Below are positions 1-8,197 of a stretch of 64,000 nucleotides of DNA, piece by piece. Location: assembly GCF_004765815.2 (NCBI RefSeq), contig NZ_ML974127.1, positions 1,342,927 through 1,406,926 on the forward strand. The letters run 5' to 3'. The first letter of the stretch is position 1. Every line of letters starts with the position of its first letter. This stretch comes from Halorussus salinus (GTDB taxonomy: Archaea; Halobacteriota; Halobacteria; Halobacteriales; Haladaptataceae). The notes below the pieces were generated by a model. It had not been told where the DNA came from, did not search any database, and saw only the letters and a program-made list of their open reading frames with translations. The position numbers were made by a program, and so were the translations under genes.

Positions 1-1114
1 GGACGTTCGCCAGTAGGGTCGGCTCGAAGTGAGCGCCGTCGCGCTCGCCGCCGCGAACGAGGTCCGCACCCTTCTCCACGGCGTCCTCGACTAGCTCCTC
101 GACCCACTCGGCCTGCCCCTCGTTGATGAGCGGCCCCATCGTGGTGTCCTCCTCGAAGAGGTCGCCGGGTTGCCAGCTATCCATCTCGGCTTCCAGCAGG
201 TCAACGATTTCGTCGTGAACCTCCTCGTGAGCCAACACTCGGCTCACCGCGGAACAGCGCTGTCCGGCGTACTTGAACGACCCTTTGGCGCACTGCCCGG
301 CCACGTCGCCCAAATCGGCGTCGGGGAAGACGACCGCGGGCGCGTTCCCGCCCAGTTCCATGTGGAGATTGACCATGCCGCTCTCCTTGGCGACGTGCTT
401 GCCCGCGCCGCTGGAACCGGTCATCGAGATGGCGTTCACGCGCTCGTCGCCCGAGAGAACGTCGCCGATGTCGCTCGCGTTGCCGGAGACGAAATTGAAC
501 GCGCCGTCCGGCAGGTCCAACTCCGAGATTACGTCGGCCAGAATCGCGGCGCTGACCGGCGTGTCGCTCGCGGGCTTGAGGATTACCGAGTTCCCGGCGG
601 CCATCGCGGGCGCGACCGACAGCGCGGTGGTCGAGACCGGGTAGTTGTACGGCGTAATCGCCAGCACGGTGCCGATTGGCTCGTGCTTGACGATGGCCTC
701 CCAGCCCTCGTGTCCGGCGGTCGTGCCCTCGCGGAACTCGCCCTTGAGCGAGCGGGCCTCCTCCTTCGCGCGGCGGAACCGCTCGGCGGCGCTCTCGACC
801 TCGCCGCGGGCCGACGAGATTGGCTTGCCCGCCTCGCGGACGATTACCTCCGCGAGTTCCTCCTTGCGCTCGAGCAGGCCCTCGGCGATGGCTTCGAGCC
901 ATTCGACGCGCTGGGGGATGGTCGTCTCGCGCAGTTCCGACTGGGCGCGCTGTGCCGCCGCGAGCGCGTCGTCGGCCTGCTCGGGGCTGGCGGCCGCGAC
1001 CTGCGCGAACGACCCGCCGTCCGCGAGGTCGGTGACTTCGAGCACGTCGTCGGCCTCGTGCCATTCACCGTCGATGTAGAGGCGCTCCCGGCGCTGGAGT
1101 GGTTGTTGGGACAT
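1..1114 (-). CDS. Aldehyde dehydrogenase family protein (3' end outside window)
   Basis: NAD(P)-dependent oxidation of an aldehyde to a carboxylate, cytoplasmic. The visible 371 residues begin MSQQPLQRRERLYIDGEWHE, the normal ALDH N-terminus. They contain the proline/asparagine substrate motif ITPYNYPVS, the nucleotide-binding TGSSGAGKHVA, the general-base glutamate in MELGGNAPAV and the catalytic cysteine in AGQRCSAVSRV. The C-terminal part lies beyond the left edge. The sequence flavour is that of GapN/lactaldehyde dehydrogenase-like haloarchaeal ALDHs, but the substrate cannot be read from sequence. The start is the ATG at 1114; the next gene is divergent. Confidence 0.93.
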   Translation of the reverse strand, partial: MSQQPLQRRERLYIDGEWHEADDVLEVTDLADGGSFAQVAAASPEQADDALAAAQRAQSELRETTIPQRVEWLEAIAEGLLERKEELAEVIVREAGKPISSARGEVESAAERFRRAKEEARSLKGEFREGTTAGHEGWEAIVKHEPIGTVLAITPYNYPVSTTALSVAPAMAAGNSVILKPASDTPVSAAILADVISELDLPDGAFNFVSGNASDIGDVLSGDERVNAISMTGSSGAGKHVAKESGMVNLHMELGGNAPAVVFPDADLGDVAGQCAKGSFKYAGQRCSAVSRVLAHEEVHDEIVDLLEAEMDSWQPGDLFEEDTTMGPLINEGQAEWVEELVEDAVEKGADLVRGGERDGAHFEPTLLANV

Positions 1115-1292
1115 ACACACCCCTTTGCGCTCCGCGGGTAAAATATTTACTCAAGAGCGGATTAACGACGATTATCGGTGTAGAATTCGCGGCGGCCTCC
1201 TCGTCCGTGCCTTTTCGACGGTTCGGTCCGAGGAGGCACCCCACCAGCGGTGACCCCCGACGCTTTTCTCGTCACGCTTCGAGTCGCCGGAC

Positions 1293-2201
1293 GTGACCGA
1301 GGAGCAGACCCACACCGAGACCCCAATCCACAGCGAGACCACGACCCGCGCACCACCGCCGACGGTCGCGGCCTGCCAGATGGCGGTCGCGGACCTCGAC
1401 GTGGCGGCGAACCTCGACGCCGTCTGCGAGCGCGTGACCGACCTCGCTCCGAACGCAGACCTCGCGCTCTTCCCCGAGTACGCCCTGACGGGATTCGTCG
1501 GCGACGAGCGAATCCACGACGCCGCGCTCGCGCGCGACGCCCCCGAACTCGGCCGACTGGCCGACCTCGCGGCCGCGACCGACACGGCGCTCCTCGTCGG
1601 GTTCGTCGAGGAGGCCGCCGACGAGTCCGGCGGGGGCCGCGAGTACTACAACGCCGCGGCGTACCTCGACCCGCACAGCGACCGCGGCGACGGCGAAGTC
1701 GGAGCCGAGACCGGGACCGATGCAGTCGAGACCACCGTCTACCGCAAGCGCCACCTCTGGGGCGACGAGGAGGCCCTCCTCGAACCGGGCGACGAGCGCG
1801 TCACGGTCGAGACGCCGGTCGGGACCGCGGCCCTGCTAACCTGCTTCGACCTCAACTTCGTCGGCGAGAGCGCGGCGTTCGCCACTCCGGACGTGGAGGC
1901 ACTGCTCGTCGTCGGCGCGTGGCCCGCGGCCCACAGCCAGAACTGGAAACTCCTCTTACGCGCCCGCGCGCTCGACGGGGTTCGCTGGGTCGTCGGTGCG
2001 GGTCGGACCGGGAAGAAGACCGTGGATGGCTCCAGAGAGGCTGTAGATGGCCCCACCGAGTACGCCGGACGGTCGCGGGTCGTCCGCCCGGACGGGAGCG
2101 TGCAGGCGGGCCTGAACCGCGGCGAGCGCGACTTGGTGGCAGACTTGGACCCGACGGTGCTGGCGGAGTGCCGGGAGTTCATTCCGGTTCTGGACGAGTG
2201 A
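1293..2201 (+). CDS. Carbon-nitrogen hydrolase (nitrilase superfamily)
   Basis: Hydrolyses a non-peptide C-N bond (amide or nitrile type); substrate unknown. The Glu-Lys-Cys triad is visible: E62 in FPEYALTGF, K152 in YRKRHLW and C184 in LTCFDLNF. At 302 residues it has normal family length, with a roughly 20-residue Thr-rich leader before the conserved core starts at TVAACQMAV. The start is GTG. The gene is divergent from the aldehyde dehydrogenase, and a 17-bp tandem array begins directly behind its stop codon. Confidence 0.9.
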   Translation: MTEEQTHTETPIHSETTTRAPPPTVAACQMAVADLDVAANLDAVCERVTDLAPNADLALFPEYALTGFVGDERIHDAALARDAPELGRLADLAAATDTALLVGFVEEAADESGGGREYYNAAAYLDPHSDRGDGEVGAETGTDAVETTVYRKRHLWGDEEALLEPGDERVTVETPVGTAALLTCFDLNFVGESAAFATPDVEALLVVGAWPAAHSQNWKLLLRARALDGVRWVVGAGRTGKKTVDGSREAVDGPTEYAGRSRVVRPDGSVQAGLNRGERDLVADLDPTVLAECREFIPVLDE

Positions 2202-2203
2202 GG

Positions 2204-2305
2204 AACTGTGTCGTCTGCGGACGTGTGCGGTTTGCGGACGTGTGCGGTCTGCGGACGTGTGCGGTTTGCGGACGTGTGCGGTTTGCGGACGAGTATGGTC
2301 TACGG
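2204..2305. repeat. 17-bp tandem repeat array (about six units)
   Basis: Unit acgtgtgcggtttgcgg. Four units are perfect or one base off at 2221-2237, 2238-2254, 2255-2271 and 2272-2288. Degenerate units flank them at 2204-2220 and 2289-2305. The period is not a multiple of three and the array begins two bases after a stop codon, so it is not a protein repeat. Looser copies of 'tctgcgg/tctacgg' continue to about 2360. Confidence 0.9.
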
Positions 2306-2434
2306 AGACTTCTCGTCCTCGGCGACATATCGTCCGTGGAGACCTATCGTCTGCGGAGGTGTCTTTTTACAGATAATCGATACCGGCGACTACCGAACCG
2401 AAGCTAGCTACTGCCGACTCCAAGGAGGCCGCAC

Positions 2435-2575
2435 AGCACCGTACCGCGGCCGCGGGCCACACCCTCCCCAACCGATTGCGCTACTCGTTTCACTGCGTTG
2501 CTCATCCCTCGCGCGAATGGGCGCGGCGCATGAAACCGCCGCGCCCGCGCGCCAGAGTGAAAAATACGTGTCCTC
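2435..2575 (-). repeat. Dispersed intergenic repeat, copy A (inverted)
   Basis: On the minus strand it reads cactctggcgcgcg ... gcgagggatgag ... aacgcag ... cggttggggagg. The same blocks recur in the same order at 7868-8008, 58500-58690 and 59330-59480. It carries no credible coding sequence and is rich in self-complementary GC stretches. Together with the 17-bp array it fills most of the 2202-2675 gap. Confidence 0.65.
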
Positions 2576-2675
2576 TCCTTTTCTCCGCTCCTCGATTGAA
2601 CCTGTGGTACCCAGACCTACCCTGCGAGTAGGCTTAAGCGCCCGCCGGTGGTAGCCGACCCGGAGGTCAATCCAC

Positions 2676-3209
2676 ATGAGCCACCAGCGACAGGTACTCC
2701 AGCAGGCGGGCACCGTCGAGGAGAACGCCGTCCGCTTCGACACCGAGAAGGCCGAACAGGTTGTCCAAGCTCTGAACCTCGACCTCGCGGCGAGCGTCGT
2801 CGCCTCCCACCAACTCCGCAAGCACCGGTGGAGCGTCGCCGGACCCCACTCGCGCGACCTCGGTCGGTTCTTCCGCGAGGCGGCCGCCGAGGCCGACCGC
2901 CACGCCGACGCGCTCGCTCGCCGGATTCGGGAAATCGGGGGCGTCCCGTTGAGCAGTCCCGCGACGTTCGAGCGCCACAGTCCGGTCCCCTTCGAGGGCG
3001 AAGACGTGTACGACGCCCGAACCTCGCTGGCGAACGACCGCGACGCCTACGGCGACTCCATCGAGCGCGTCAGCAGTCACATCGAACTCGCCGAGAGTCT
3101 GGGCGACCACGCGACCGGCCACCTCCTCCGGGGCCACCTCGCGGACCTCGAACGCCGGGCCAGTGCCATCGACGGCCTCCTCGCGGGGGACTCGCTGACC
3201 GACCGGTGA
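2676..3209 (+). CDS. Dps/ferritin-like protein
   Basis: A 177-residue four-helix-bundle protein of the Dps family, which stores iron and protects DNA. The family core HQLRKHRWSVAGPH (45-58) followed by ARRIREIGGVP is clear. Comparing by eye with the E. coli Dps ferroxidase ligands, H50 is kept. The second histidine position is G63, the aspartate is kept (D78), and the last acid is R82. The di-iron site therefore looks incomplete, so the protein may bind or shield DNA without strong ferroxidase activity. It is a single gene between intergenic repeats and an unknown gene. Confidence 0.85.
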   Translation: MSHQRQVLQQAGTVEENAVRFDTEKAEQVVQALNLDLAASVVASHQLRKHRWSVAGPHSRDLGRFFREAAAEADRHADALARRIREIGGVPLSSPATFERHSPVPFEGEDVYDARTSLANDRDAYGDSIERVSSHIELAESLGDHATGHLLRGHLADLERRASAIDGLLAGDSLTDR

Positions 3210-3330
3210 ACTCGTCCCGAACGTCCGGACCGCGCGGTTTCGAGCGACCACGCCACCGTCGTCCGATTCTCGCTGGTGATACTGTACGAGAAATTTATAC
3301 CAGCACGGAGACTTCTTCCGAGTAGCGCAG

Positions 3331-4107
3331 ATGGTGTCGAAAGCGTTCTTCACGGGGTCGAAGTATCTCGTCGAGGACAACGACGGCCGTCACGACTACC
3401 TGCGACTGAACGGCGAGCGATTTCTCCACGCGCTCGCGACCGCGGGCCAGCGAGTCGTCGCGCTCCCGGTCGACGCCGACGACGAGAAGTCCGCCTACCT
3501 GAAGACGCTGGTGGACCTCGACGAGGGCTACTTCGCCGCCCGCGAGTTCGAGGCCGACGCCAGCGGCAAGTATCTGAAACACGACGAGCGCGCCGAGCGT
3601 CGTCTTCGAATCCGGACCGCCGAGCGACTCAGCGACCTCGTGGACGACCTCCACGCGGTGCTGTCGGCCCACGACGCGCTCGTGGACGCGGCGGTCGAAC
3701 ACGTCGAGGAGACCGAATCGGGCGACGACCACCGACGGAAGCGCGAGGAGGTCCGGTCGAAACTCCTCGGCTGTACCGACCGCGCGGTCAGCGGCGGGTG
3801 GTACGCCACCGTCGAATCATACTACTACAGTCTCAGTCCCGGTGAACTCGTCGCGGAGGACCGCGAGCGCCGCCACCAGCGCATCGAGGGGACCGAGGAG
3901 TCCCGCGGCATCCGGGAACTGCTGGGCAAGCCCCACTTCCAGCGACTCGCCGAGCGCGACCTGCGCCGAATCCGGCACGTCAATCGGGAGTCGCCGGGCA
4001 ACGACGCCCGCGTCTGGAAGCGACTCCTCGACGACTACGACTGGTATCTCGGCCGCGAGCGCGACCGGTCGGTCGCCGCGGGCCGCGCGAGCGAGCCGAA
4101 GGGGTAG
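3331..4107 (+). CDS. Uncharacterised haloarchaeal protein, 258 aa
   Basis: Not recognised. It is soluble, with strongly charged helices, no signal peptide and no membrane segment. It begins MVSKAFFTGSKYLVEDND and has a well-ordered middle (FLHALATAGQRVVALPVD) and an Arg-rich C-terminal half (LLGKPHFQRLAERDLRRIRHV). An AT-rich promoter (gagaaatttata, about 3289-3300) lies about 30 nt before the ATG, consistent with leaderless transcription. GC-rich codon use matches neighbouring core genes. Confidence 0.75.
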   Translation: MVSKAFFTGSKYLVEDNDGRHDYLRLNGERFLHALATAGQRVVALPVDADDEKSAYLKTLVDLDEGYFAAREFEADASGKYLKHDERAERRLRIRTAERLSDLVDDLHAVLSAHDALVDAAVEHVEETESGDDHRRKREEVRSKLLGCTDRAVSGGWYATVESYYYSLSPGELVAEDRERRHQRIEGTEESRGIRELLGKPHFQRLAERDLRRIRHVNRESPGNDARVWKRLLDDYDWYLGRERDRSVAAGRASEPKG

Positions 4108-4171
4108 TCGAGAATCGGCCTCCGGAGCGCGGTCACAGCGCGGCTTCAGAGTGCGGCTTCGGAGCGCGACC

Positions 4172-4945
4172 TCAGAGCGCGAGCCAGTCGGTCGTGATGT
4201 CCGGCTCCGCGAGGTGCCACCGCTGTTCGATTTCCGCGGTGCCGTACCGGACTTCTACTACCGCGTCGAACAGCGCCTCGATGGAATCGACCGTCTCCGA
4301 GTCGTACTCGGCGGGGAGGTGGTAGTGGGCCATCCCGTCGAATCGCTCGACGGTCTCGGTCAGTCCCAACAGGAATCGGCGCACGGTTCGCTCGTCGTGG
4401 TCGGCCACCAGCGGGACGATAGAGTCGAAACAGAGCCGCAGTTCGGCGGGCGAGAGTCCGCCGGTCTCGGCCTCGAACCGTTCGGCGGTCTCCTCGACGG
4501 CAGTGCCGAGGTCCCGGAGGTCGTCGCTCTCGACGGTCGTCCGGGAGAACGAGGCGTCCGACGAGTCCCGCACGCTCGGCGACCGATTCCCGGCCGCGTC
4601 GTCGGCGTTTCCGCGTCGAACGTCGGCCGCGCTCCCGTCCCGAACATCGGCCCGGCTTCCACCTCGAACGTCGGCCGCCCAGTCCACGACCGCGGCCGAA
4701 TCGCTGTACGGTCCCGACTGGACCGACCGCAGTCTCGCGTGGGCGGTCGGCGGTCTCGAATCGGTCGTCACGAACAGCCGATAGCGCGGTCCGGCGCTCG
4801 ACTCGCCGAGGAGTCGCTCGCAGGCCGCGTCCACTGCGTCGGTACCGACGAGTAACACGTTACACCCGTTCCGCTTGAGGTCTGCCAGCCGATGTCGAAA
4901 TCGGGCTGTCGCTTCGTGGCTCCCCCTTCGTTCCTCCCCACACAT
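4172..4945 (-). CDS. DUF7504-like uncharacterised haloarchaeal protein
   Basis: 257 residues. The N-terminus RLADLKRNGCNVLLVGTD resembles the haloarchaeal family that starts with a P-loop-like NVLLVG strand (I believe DUF7504). A low-complexity stretch of near repeats (ADVRGGSR/ADVRDGSA/ADVRRGNA) links it to a conserved C-terminal half with ELRLCFDSIVPLVADHD. An open frame continues far upstream, but the ATG at 4945 follows a TATA box (4969-4978) at leaderless spacing, so I use that start. Function unknown; the family name is from memory. Confidence 0.72.
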   Translation of the reverse strand: MCGEERRGSHEATARFRHRLADLKRNGCNVLLVGTDAVDAACERLLGESSAGPRYRLFVTTDSRPPTAHARLRSVQSGPYSDSAAVVDWAADVRGGSRADVRDGSAADVRRGNADDAAGNRSPSVRDSSDASFSRTTVESDDLRDLGTAVEETAERFEAETGGLSPAELRLCFDSIVPLVADHDERTVRRFLLGLTETVERFDGMAHYHLPAEYDSETVDSIEALFDAVVEVRYGTAEIEQRWHLAEPDITTDWLAL

Positions 4946-4968
4946 TGATTCACCAATGACGGTAATAT

Positions 4969-4978
4969 CTATAATAAG
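4969..4978 (-). promoter_or_regulatory. TATA box for the 4945 gene
   Basis: On the minus strand the sequence is cttattatag, centred about 28 nt before the ATG at 4945. This is the normal archaeal spacing for a leaderless transcript, and it decides the start of that gene. Confidence 0.6.
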
Positions 4979-5072
4979 TGTTTCGGGGTGCCGAAAACGA
5001 AGCGTCCGACTCGTCGGCAAGAAACGTGGGTGAGCCGAGGCCTTTCGGGCGCGGCGTTCCGAGGAGGACCCG

Positions 5073-6203
5073 ATGACCGACGACCTCTTCGCTCCGCTGT
5101 CGATTCGCGACACGGAGATACGAAACCGCGTGATGGTCTCGCCGATGTGCCAGTACTCCTGCGACCGGGACGGTCTCGCGACCGACTGGCACGAGACGCA
5201 CCTCGGGAGTCGCGCGACCGGCGGCGCGGGAATCGTGATGACCGAGGCGACCGCGGTCGAACCGCGCGGGCGCATCACGCCCAACGACCTCGGCATCTGG
5301 AGCGACGACCACGCCGACGCGCTCGCGCCGGTCGCCGAGTTCGTCGCCGACCGGGGTGCGACCCCCGCCATCCAACTCGCCCACGCGGGTCGGAAGGCCA
5401 GCAAGACCTCGCCGTGGGAGGGGAGCGAGCCGCTCGGACCCGACGAGGGCGGGTGGGAGACCGTCGCGCCGAGCGCGGAGCCGTACCCCTTCGCGGCGGC
5501 CCACGACGCGAGCGGAGACGACGCCGAACCGCCGGAACCGCCCCGGACCGCACGGATGGACGAGGAGGACATCGAGGCGGTCGTAGACGCCTTCGTCGCG
5601 GGGGCCGAGCGCGCGCTCGACGCGGGCTTCGAAATCGCGGAGGTCCACGCCGCCCACGGCTATCTCCTCCACGAGTTCCTCTCGCCCGTGACGAACCGCC
5701 GCGACGACGAGTACGGCGGCGACTTCGAGGGCCGGACCCGACTCGTCCGCGAGATTACCGCCGCGGTCCGGGAGGTCTGGCCGGGTGACAAGCCGGTCTT
5801 CGTGCGCATCTCGGCGACCGACTGGCTCCCCGACCGCGAGTCGTGGACGGTCGAAGACACCGCCGAACTCGCGCCCCTCCTCGCGGAGGCTGGCGCGGAC
5901 CTCATCGACGTGAGCGCGGGCGGCATCCACCCCGACCAGCAGGTGCCCGACGGCGGAGCCAACTATCAGGTCCCCTACGCCGAGCGCGTCGGCGAGGAGA
6001 CCGAGGCGCTTGTCGGCGCGGTCGGCGGCATCTCCGAACCCAAGCAGGCCGACGCGTTGATTCGCAACGACCGCGCGGACCTCGCCATCGTCGGCCGGGA
6101 ACACCTGCGGGACCCGTACTTCACCCTCCACGCCGCCGACGAGTTGGGCGCGGACGAGCGCGTCGAGTGGCCGATTCAGTACCGGCGCGCGGTCGGGAAG
6201 TAG
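5073..6203 (+). CDS. Old Yellow Enzyme family NADH:flavin oxidoreductase (YqjM/NamA type)
   Basis: FMN-dependent ene-reductase with a TIM barrel, 376 residues. Class-III (YqjM-like) hallmarks are C26 and Y28 in SPMCQYS, the substrate-anion pair H192/H195 in VHAAHGYLLHEFLSP, and the phosphate-binding AIVGREHLRDPY near the end. It reduces activated C=C bonds of enals, enones or nitro compounds using NAD(P)H; the physiological substrate is unknown. It is the full family length and forms a single-gene unit. Confidence 0.93.
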   Translation: MTDDLFAPLSIRDTEIRNRVMVSPMCQYSCDRDGLATDWHETHLGSRATGGAGIVMTEATAVEPRGRITPNDLGIWSDDHADALAPVAEFVADRGATPAIQLAHAGRKASKTSPWEGSEPLGPDEGGWETVAPSAEPYPFAAAHDASGDDAEPPEPPRTARMDEEDIEAVVDAFVAGAERALDAGFEIAEVHAAHGYLLHEFLSPVTNRRDDEYGGDFEGRTRLVREITAAVREVWPGDKPVFVRISATDWLPDRESWTVEDTAELAPLLAEAGADLIDVSAGGIHPDQQVPDGGANYQVPYAERVGEETEALVGAVGGISEPKQADALIRNDRADLAIVGREHLRDPYFTLHAADELGADERVEWPIQYRRAVGK

Positions 6204-6224
6204 TCTCCGCGCGGCGGTCGGTAA

Positions 6225-6470
6225 CTACTTCTCCTCGGTCGCGCTCTCGGCCAGAACCTTGTGGAGGACGGCGACGACGGCGGCCAGCACGACGAGCAGA
6301 CCAGCGAACATCCCGAGCAGTCCGATGAGAGCGAGGAGACTGCCGAGGGAAGTGCTGAACACGAACTGACCGAGAAGTATCAGCACCCATCCGCCAGCGA
6401 GGACGGCGTAGAGTTTCAGAAACTCGTCTCGCGTGGCGTATTCGAGGGCGTCGCGGGCGGCGACCGTCAT
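6225..6470 (-). CDS. Small two-helix membrane protein
   Basis: 81 residues from the ATG at 6470 (MTVAARDALEYATRDEFLKL); an ATG five codons upstream is also possible. An amphipathic N-terminal stretch is followed by two hydrophobic segments (LYAVLAGGWVLILLGQFVF and LLALIGLLGMFAGLLVVLAAVVAVL), then a charged tail. No family with known function is recognised. The gene converges with the Old Yellow Enzyme gene. Confidence 0.68.
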   Translation of the reverse strand: MTVAARDALEYATRDEFLKLYAVLAGGWVLILLGQFVFSTSLGSLLALIGLLGMFAGLLVVLAAVVAVLHKVLAESATEEK

Positions 6471-6578
6471 ACGTCGTGGTGTCACGAAAACGACGAAAGC
6501 GTTTCGCTCGCGCGTTGGTCCTGCGAACTCGTCTCACACTAGAGCAAGCTATTTACTCGGCCCGGACGCCTCTCCGGC

Positions 6579-7805
6579 ATGGACTACCGCGAACTTCCGG
6601 ACGACCGGAAGACGCAGTTTCAGGACTACCTCCACTACGCCTTCAGCGCCGAAGACGGTCCCCAGAGCGACCACGAGACGGACCCCGACGAGCGCGTCGG
6701 CGACGAGCGGGCGCTGTTCGACGGCGACGAGATGCTGTGCGTCTGTCGCCACTACTGGTTCCGAGCGCGCGTCCGGGGCCGCTGGTGTGAGATGCCCGGC
6801 CTGTCGGCGGTCGCCTCGCCGCCGGAACACCGCCGGGAGGGCAACGTCACCCGACTGCTCGCCGAGTCGCTGGCGGAGTACCGCGACCGCGGCGACTTCC
6901 TGACCGCACTGTGGGCGTTCGAGCATCCGTTCTACGAGCGCCACGGCTGGGGGTTGGCGACCAAGTTCACCGAGTACGACTGCGAACCGGACGCGCTCGC
7001 GTTCGCCAGAGACTCGCCGCTCGCTGGCGGGACGTTTCGGAAACTGGACCCGGACGACTGGGACCTCCTCGATTCGGTTCACGCGGCGGCCCACGAGAAC
7101 TACGACCTCGCTATCGACCGGACCGAGGAGTGGTGGCGCGAGAAGATATTCGACAACTGGCGGGGCGACCCCTACGTCTACGGGTGGGCCGACGAGGCGG
7201 GCGAGGTCCGCGGGTACGTCGTCTACCACGTCCGCGACGAGGACGAGGGTAAGCGACTGCAAGCCAAGGAGTTGGTGGCCGCCGACCGCGCGGCGCGGAC
7301 GAACCTCCTGCGCTTTCTGGCCAACCACGACTCGCAGGTCGAGCGCGTGTCGTTCTACGGCCTGAACGAGACGGCCCTCCTCGACGTTGCCCGCGACCCC
7401 GGCGACATCGACTGCGAGGTCCACCCCGGTCCGATGGTCCGCATCGTGGACGTGCCGACCGCAATCGAGGCGCTGGACTATCCGCACGACCTCGACGCCG
7501 AGTTCACCGTCGCCGTTTCGGACTCGCTGGCCGACTGGAACGACGGGACCTTCCGCGTCGCCGTCGCGGATGGGCGGGCGACCTGCGAACCGACGACGGA
7601 CGCGGCCGATGCAACCGCGGCGGCCGATGTCACCGACGCGGACGTGACGACCGGCATCGGCGCGCTCTCACAGGTCGTCGTCGGCTACCACTCGGTCGAA
7701 GACGCCGAGACGCTGGCCGACCTCGAAATCCGGACGCCCGAAGCCCGCGACGCCCTCACGGCGATGTTCCCCGAGCGCGACGTGTTCCTGCACGAAGGGT
7801 TCTGA
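6579..7805 (+). CDS. GNAT N-acetyltransferase, Eis-like
   Basis: 408 residues with the Eis architecture: an N-terminal GNAT fold with the acetyl-CoA signature SAVASPPEHRREGNVTRLL (about 76-94), a second GNAT-like half (YVYGWADEAGEVRGYVVYHV), and a C-terminal sterol-carrier-like domain (ADWNDGTFRVAVADG). Eis enzymes acetylate amines such as aminoglycosides or lysines; the archaeal substrate is not known. An Ala/Asp/Thr-rich insertion lies in the C-terminal domain. Single gene with an AT-rich promoter. Confidence 0.85.
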   Translation: MDYRELPDDRKTQFQDYLHYAFSAEDGPQSDHETDPDERVGDERALFDGDEMLCVCRHYWFRARVRGRWCEMPGLSAVASPPEHRREGNVTRLLAESLAEYRDRGDFLTALWAFEHPFYERHGWGLATKFTEYDCEPDALAFARDSPLAGGTFRKLDPDDWDLLDSVHAAAHENYDLAIDRTEEWWREKIFDNWRGDPYVYGWADEAGEVRGYVVYHVRDEDEGKRLQAKELVAADRAARTNLLRFLANHDSQVERVSFYGLNETALLDVARDPGDIDCEVHPGPMVRIVDVPTAIEALDYPHDLDAEFTVAVSDSLADWNDGTFRVAVADGRATCEPTTDAADATAAADVTDADVTTGIGALSQVVVGYHSVEDAETLADLEIRTPEARDALTAMFPERDVFLHEGF

Positions 7806-8197
7806 GAGGGCGGCGCGTAAAGCACATCTGTCGATTTCGTTCCGAAGCGAACTCGACTTTTCTCCTCGGCGCGTGCGAGCGCGACCCGTCAGTGGTCGCG
7901 CCCACCGCGCGAGGGCCGAGTAGCGCAGTGGAGCGTAGCGACCGAGCAACGCAGGCGGTTGGGGAGGACGAGGCGCTGTGCGGAGCGGTGCGGTCGCGGT
8001 GACTCCTGTTTGTCGCGAGAGATTGCTCTGCTGTCGCAGTTGTGGTGCTGTGTGGCCGCGATCCGAGTTCTATCTCGCTCTCTCAGTATCGAACCAATCC
8101 CCATCACCGAACTGAAACCTAACACCGTCGAGACCACGGTTCCCGACCCGTCCTCGAAGCGGCCAAACTCTTTACCACGCGACACGTATCCCCGGCC
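7806..8197. other. Intergenic region with a dispersed repeat
   Basis: The roughly 390 bases between the acetyltransferase and the next gene hold dispersed repeat copy B (7868-8008). An unremarkable promoter region follows, with a weak TATA-like caaactctttacc about 30 nt before 8198. I see no coding sequence. Confidence 0.6.
7868..8008 (+). repeat. Dispersed intergenic repeat, copy B
   Basis: Contains gcgagggccgagtagcgcag, then tggag.g.agcgaccgag, aacgcaggcggttggggagg and gcggtcgcggtg. These blocks are shared in order with 58500-58690 (closest copy) and, inverted, with 2435-2575 and 59330-59480. Non-coding. Confidence 0.7.

Noticed and set aside
2204-2305. CRISPR array
   Set aside because: The 17-bp units are contiguous with no spacers, and no cas genes are near.
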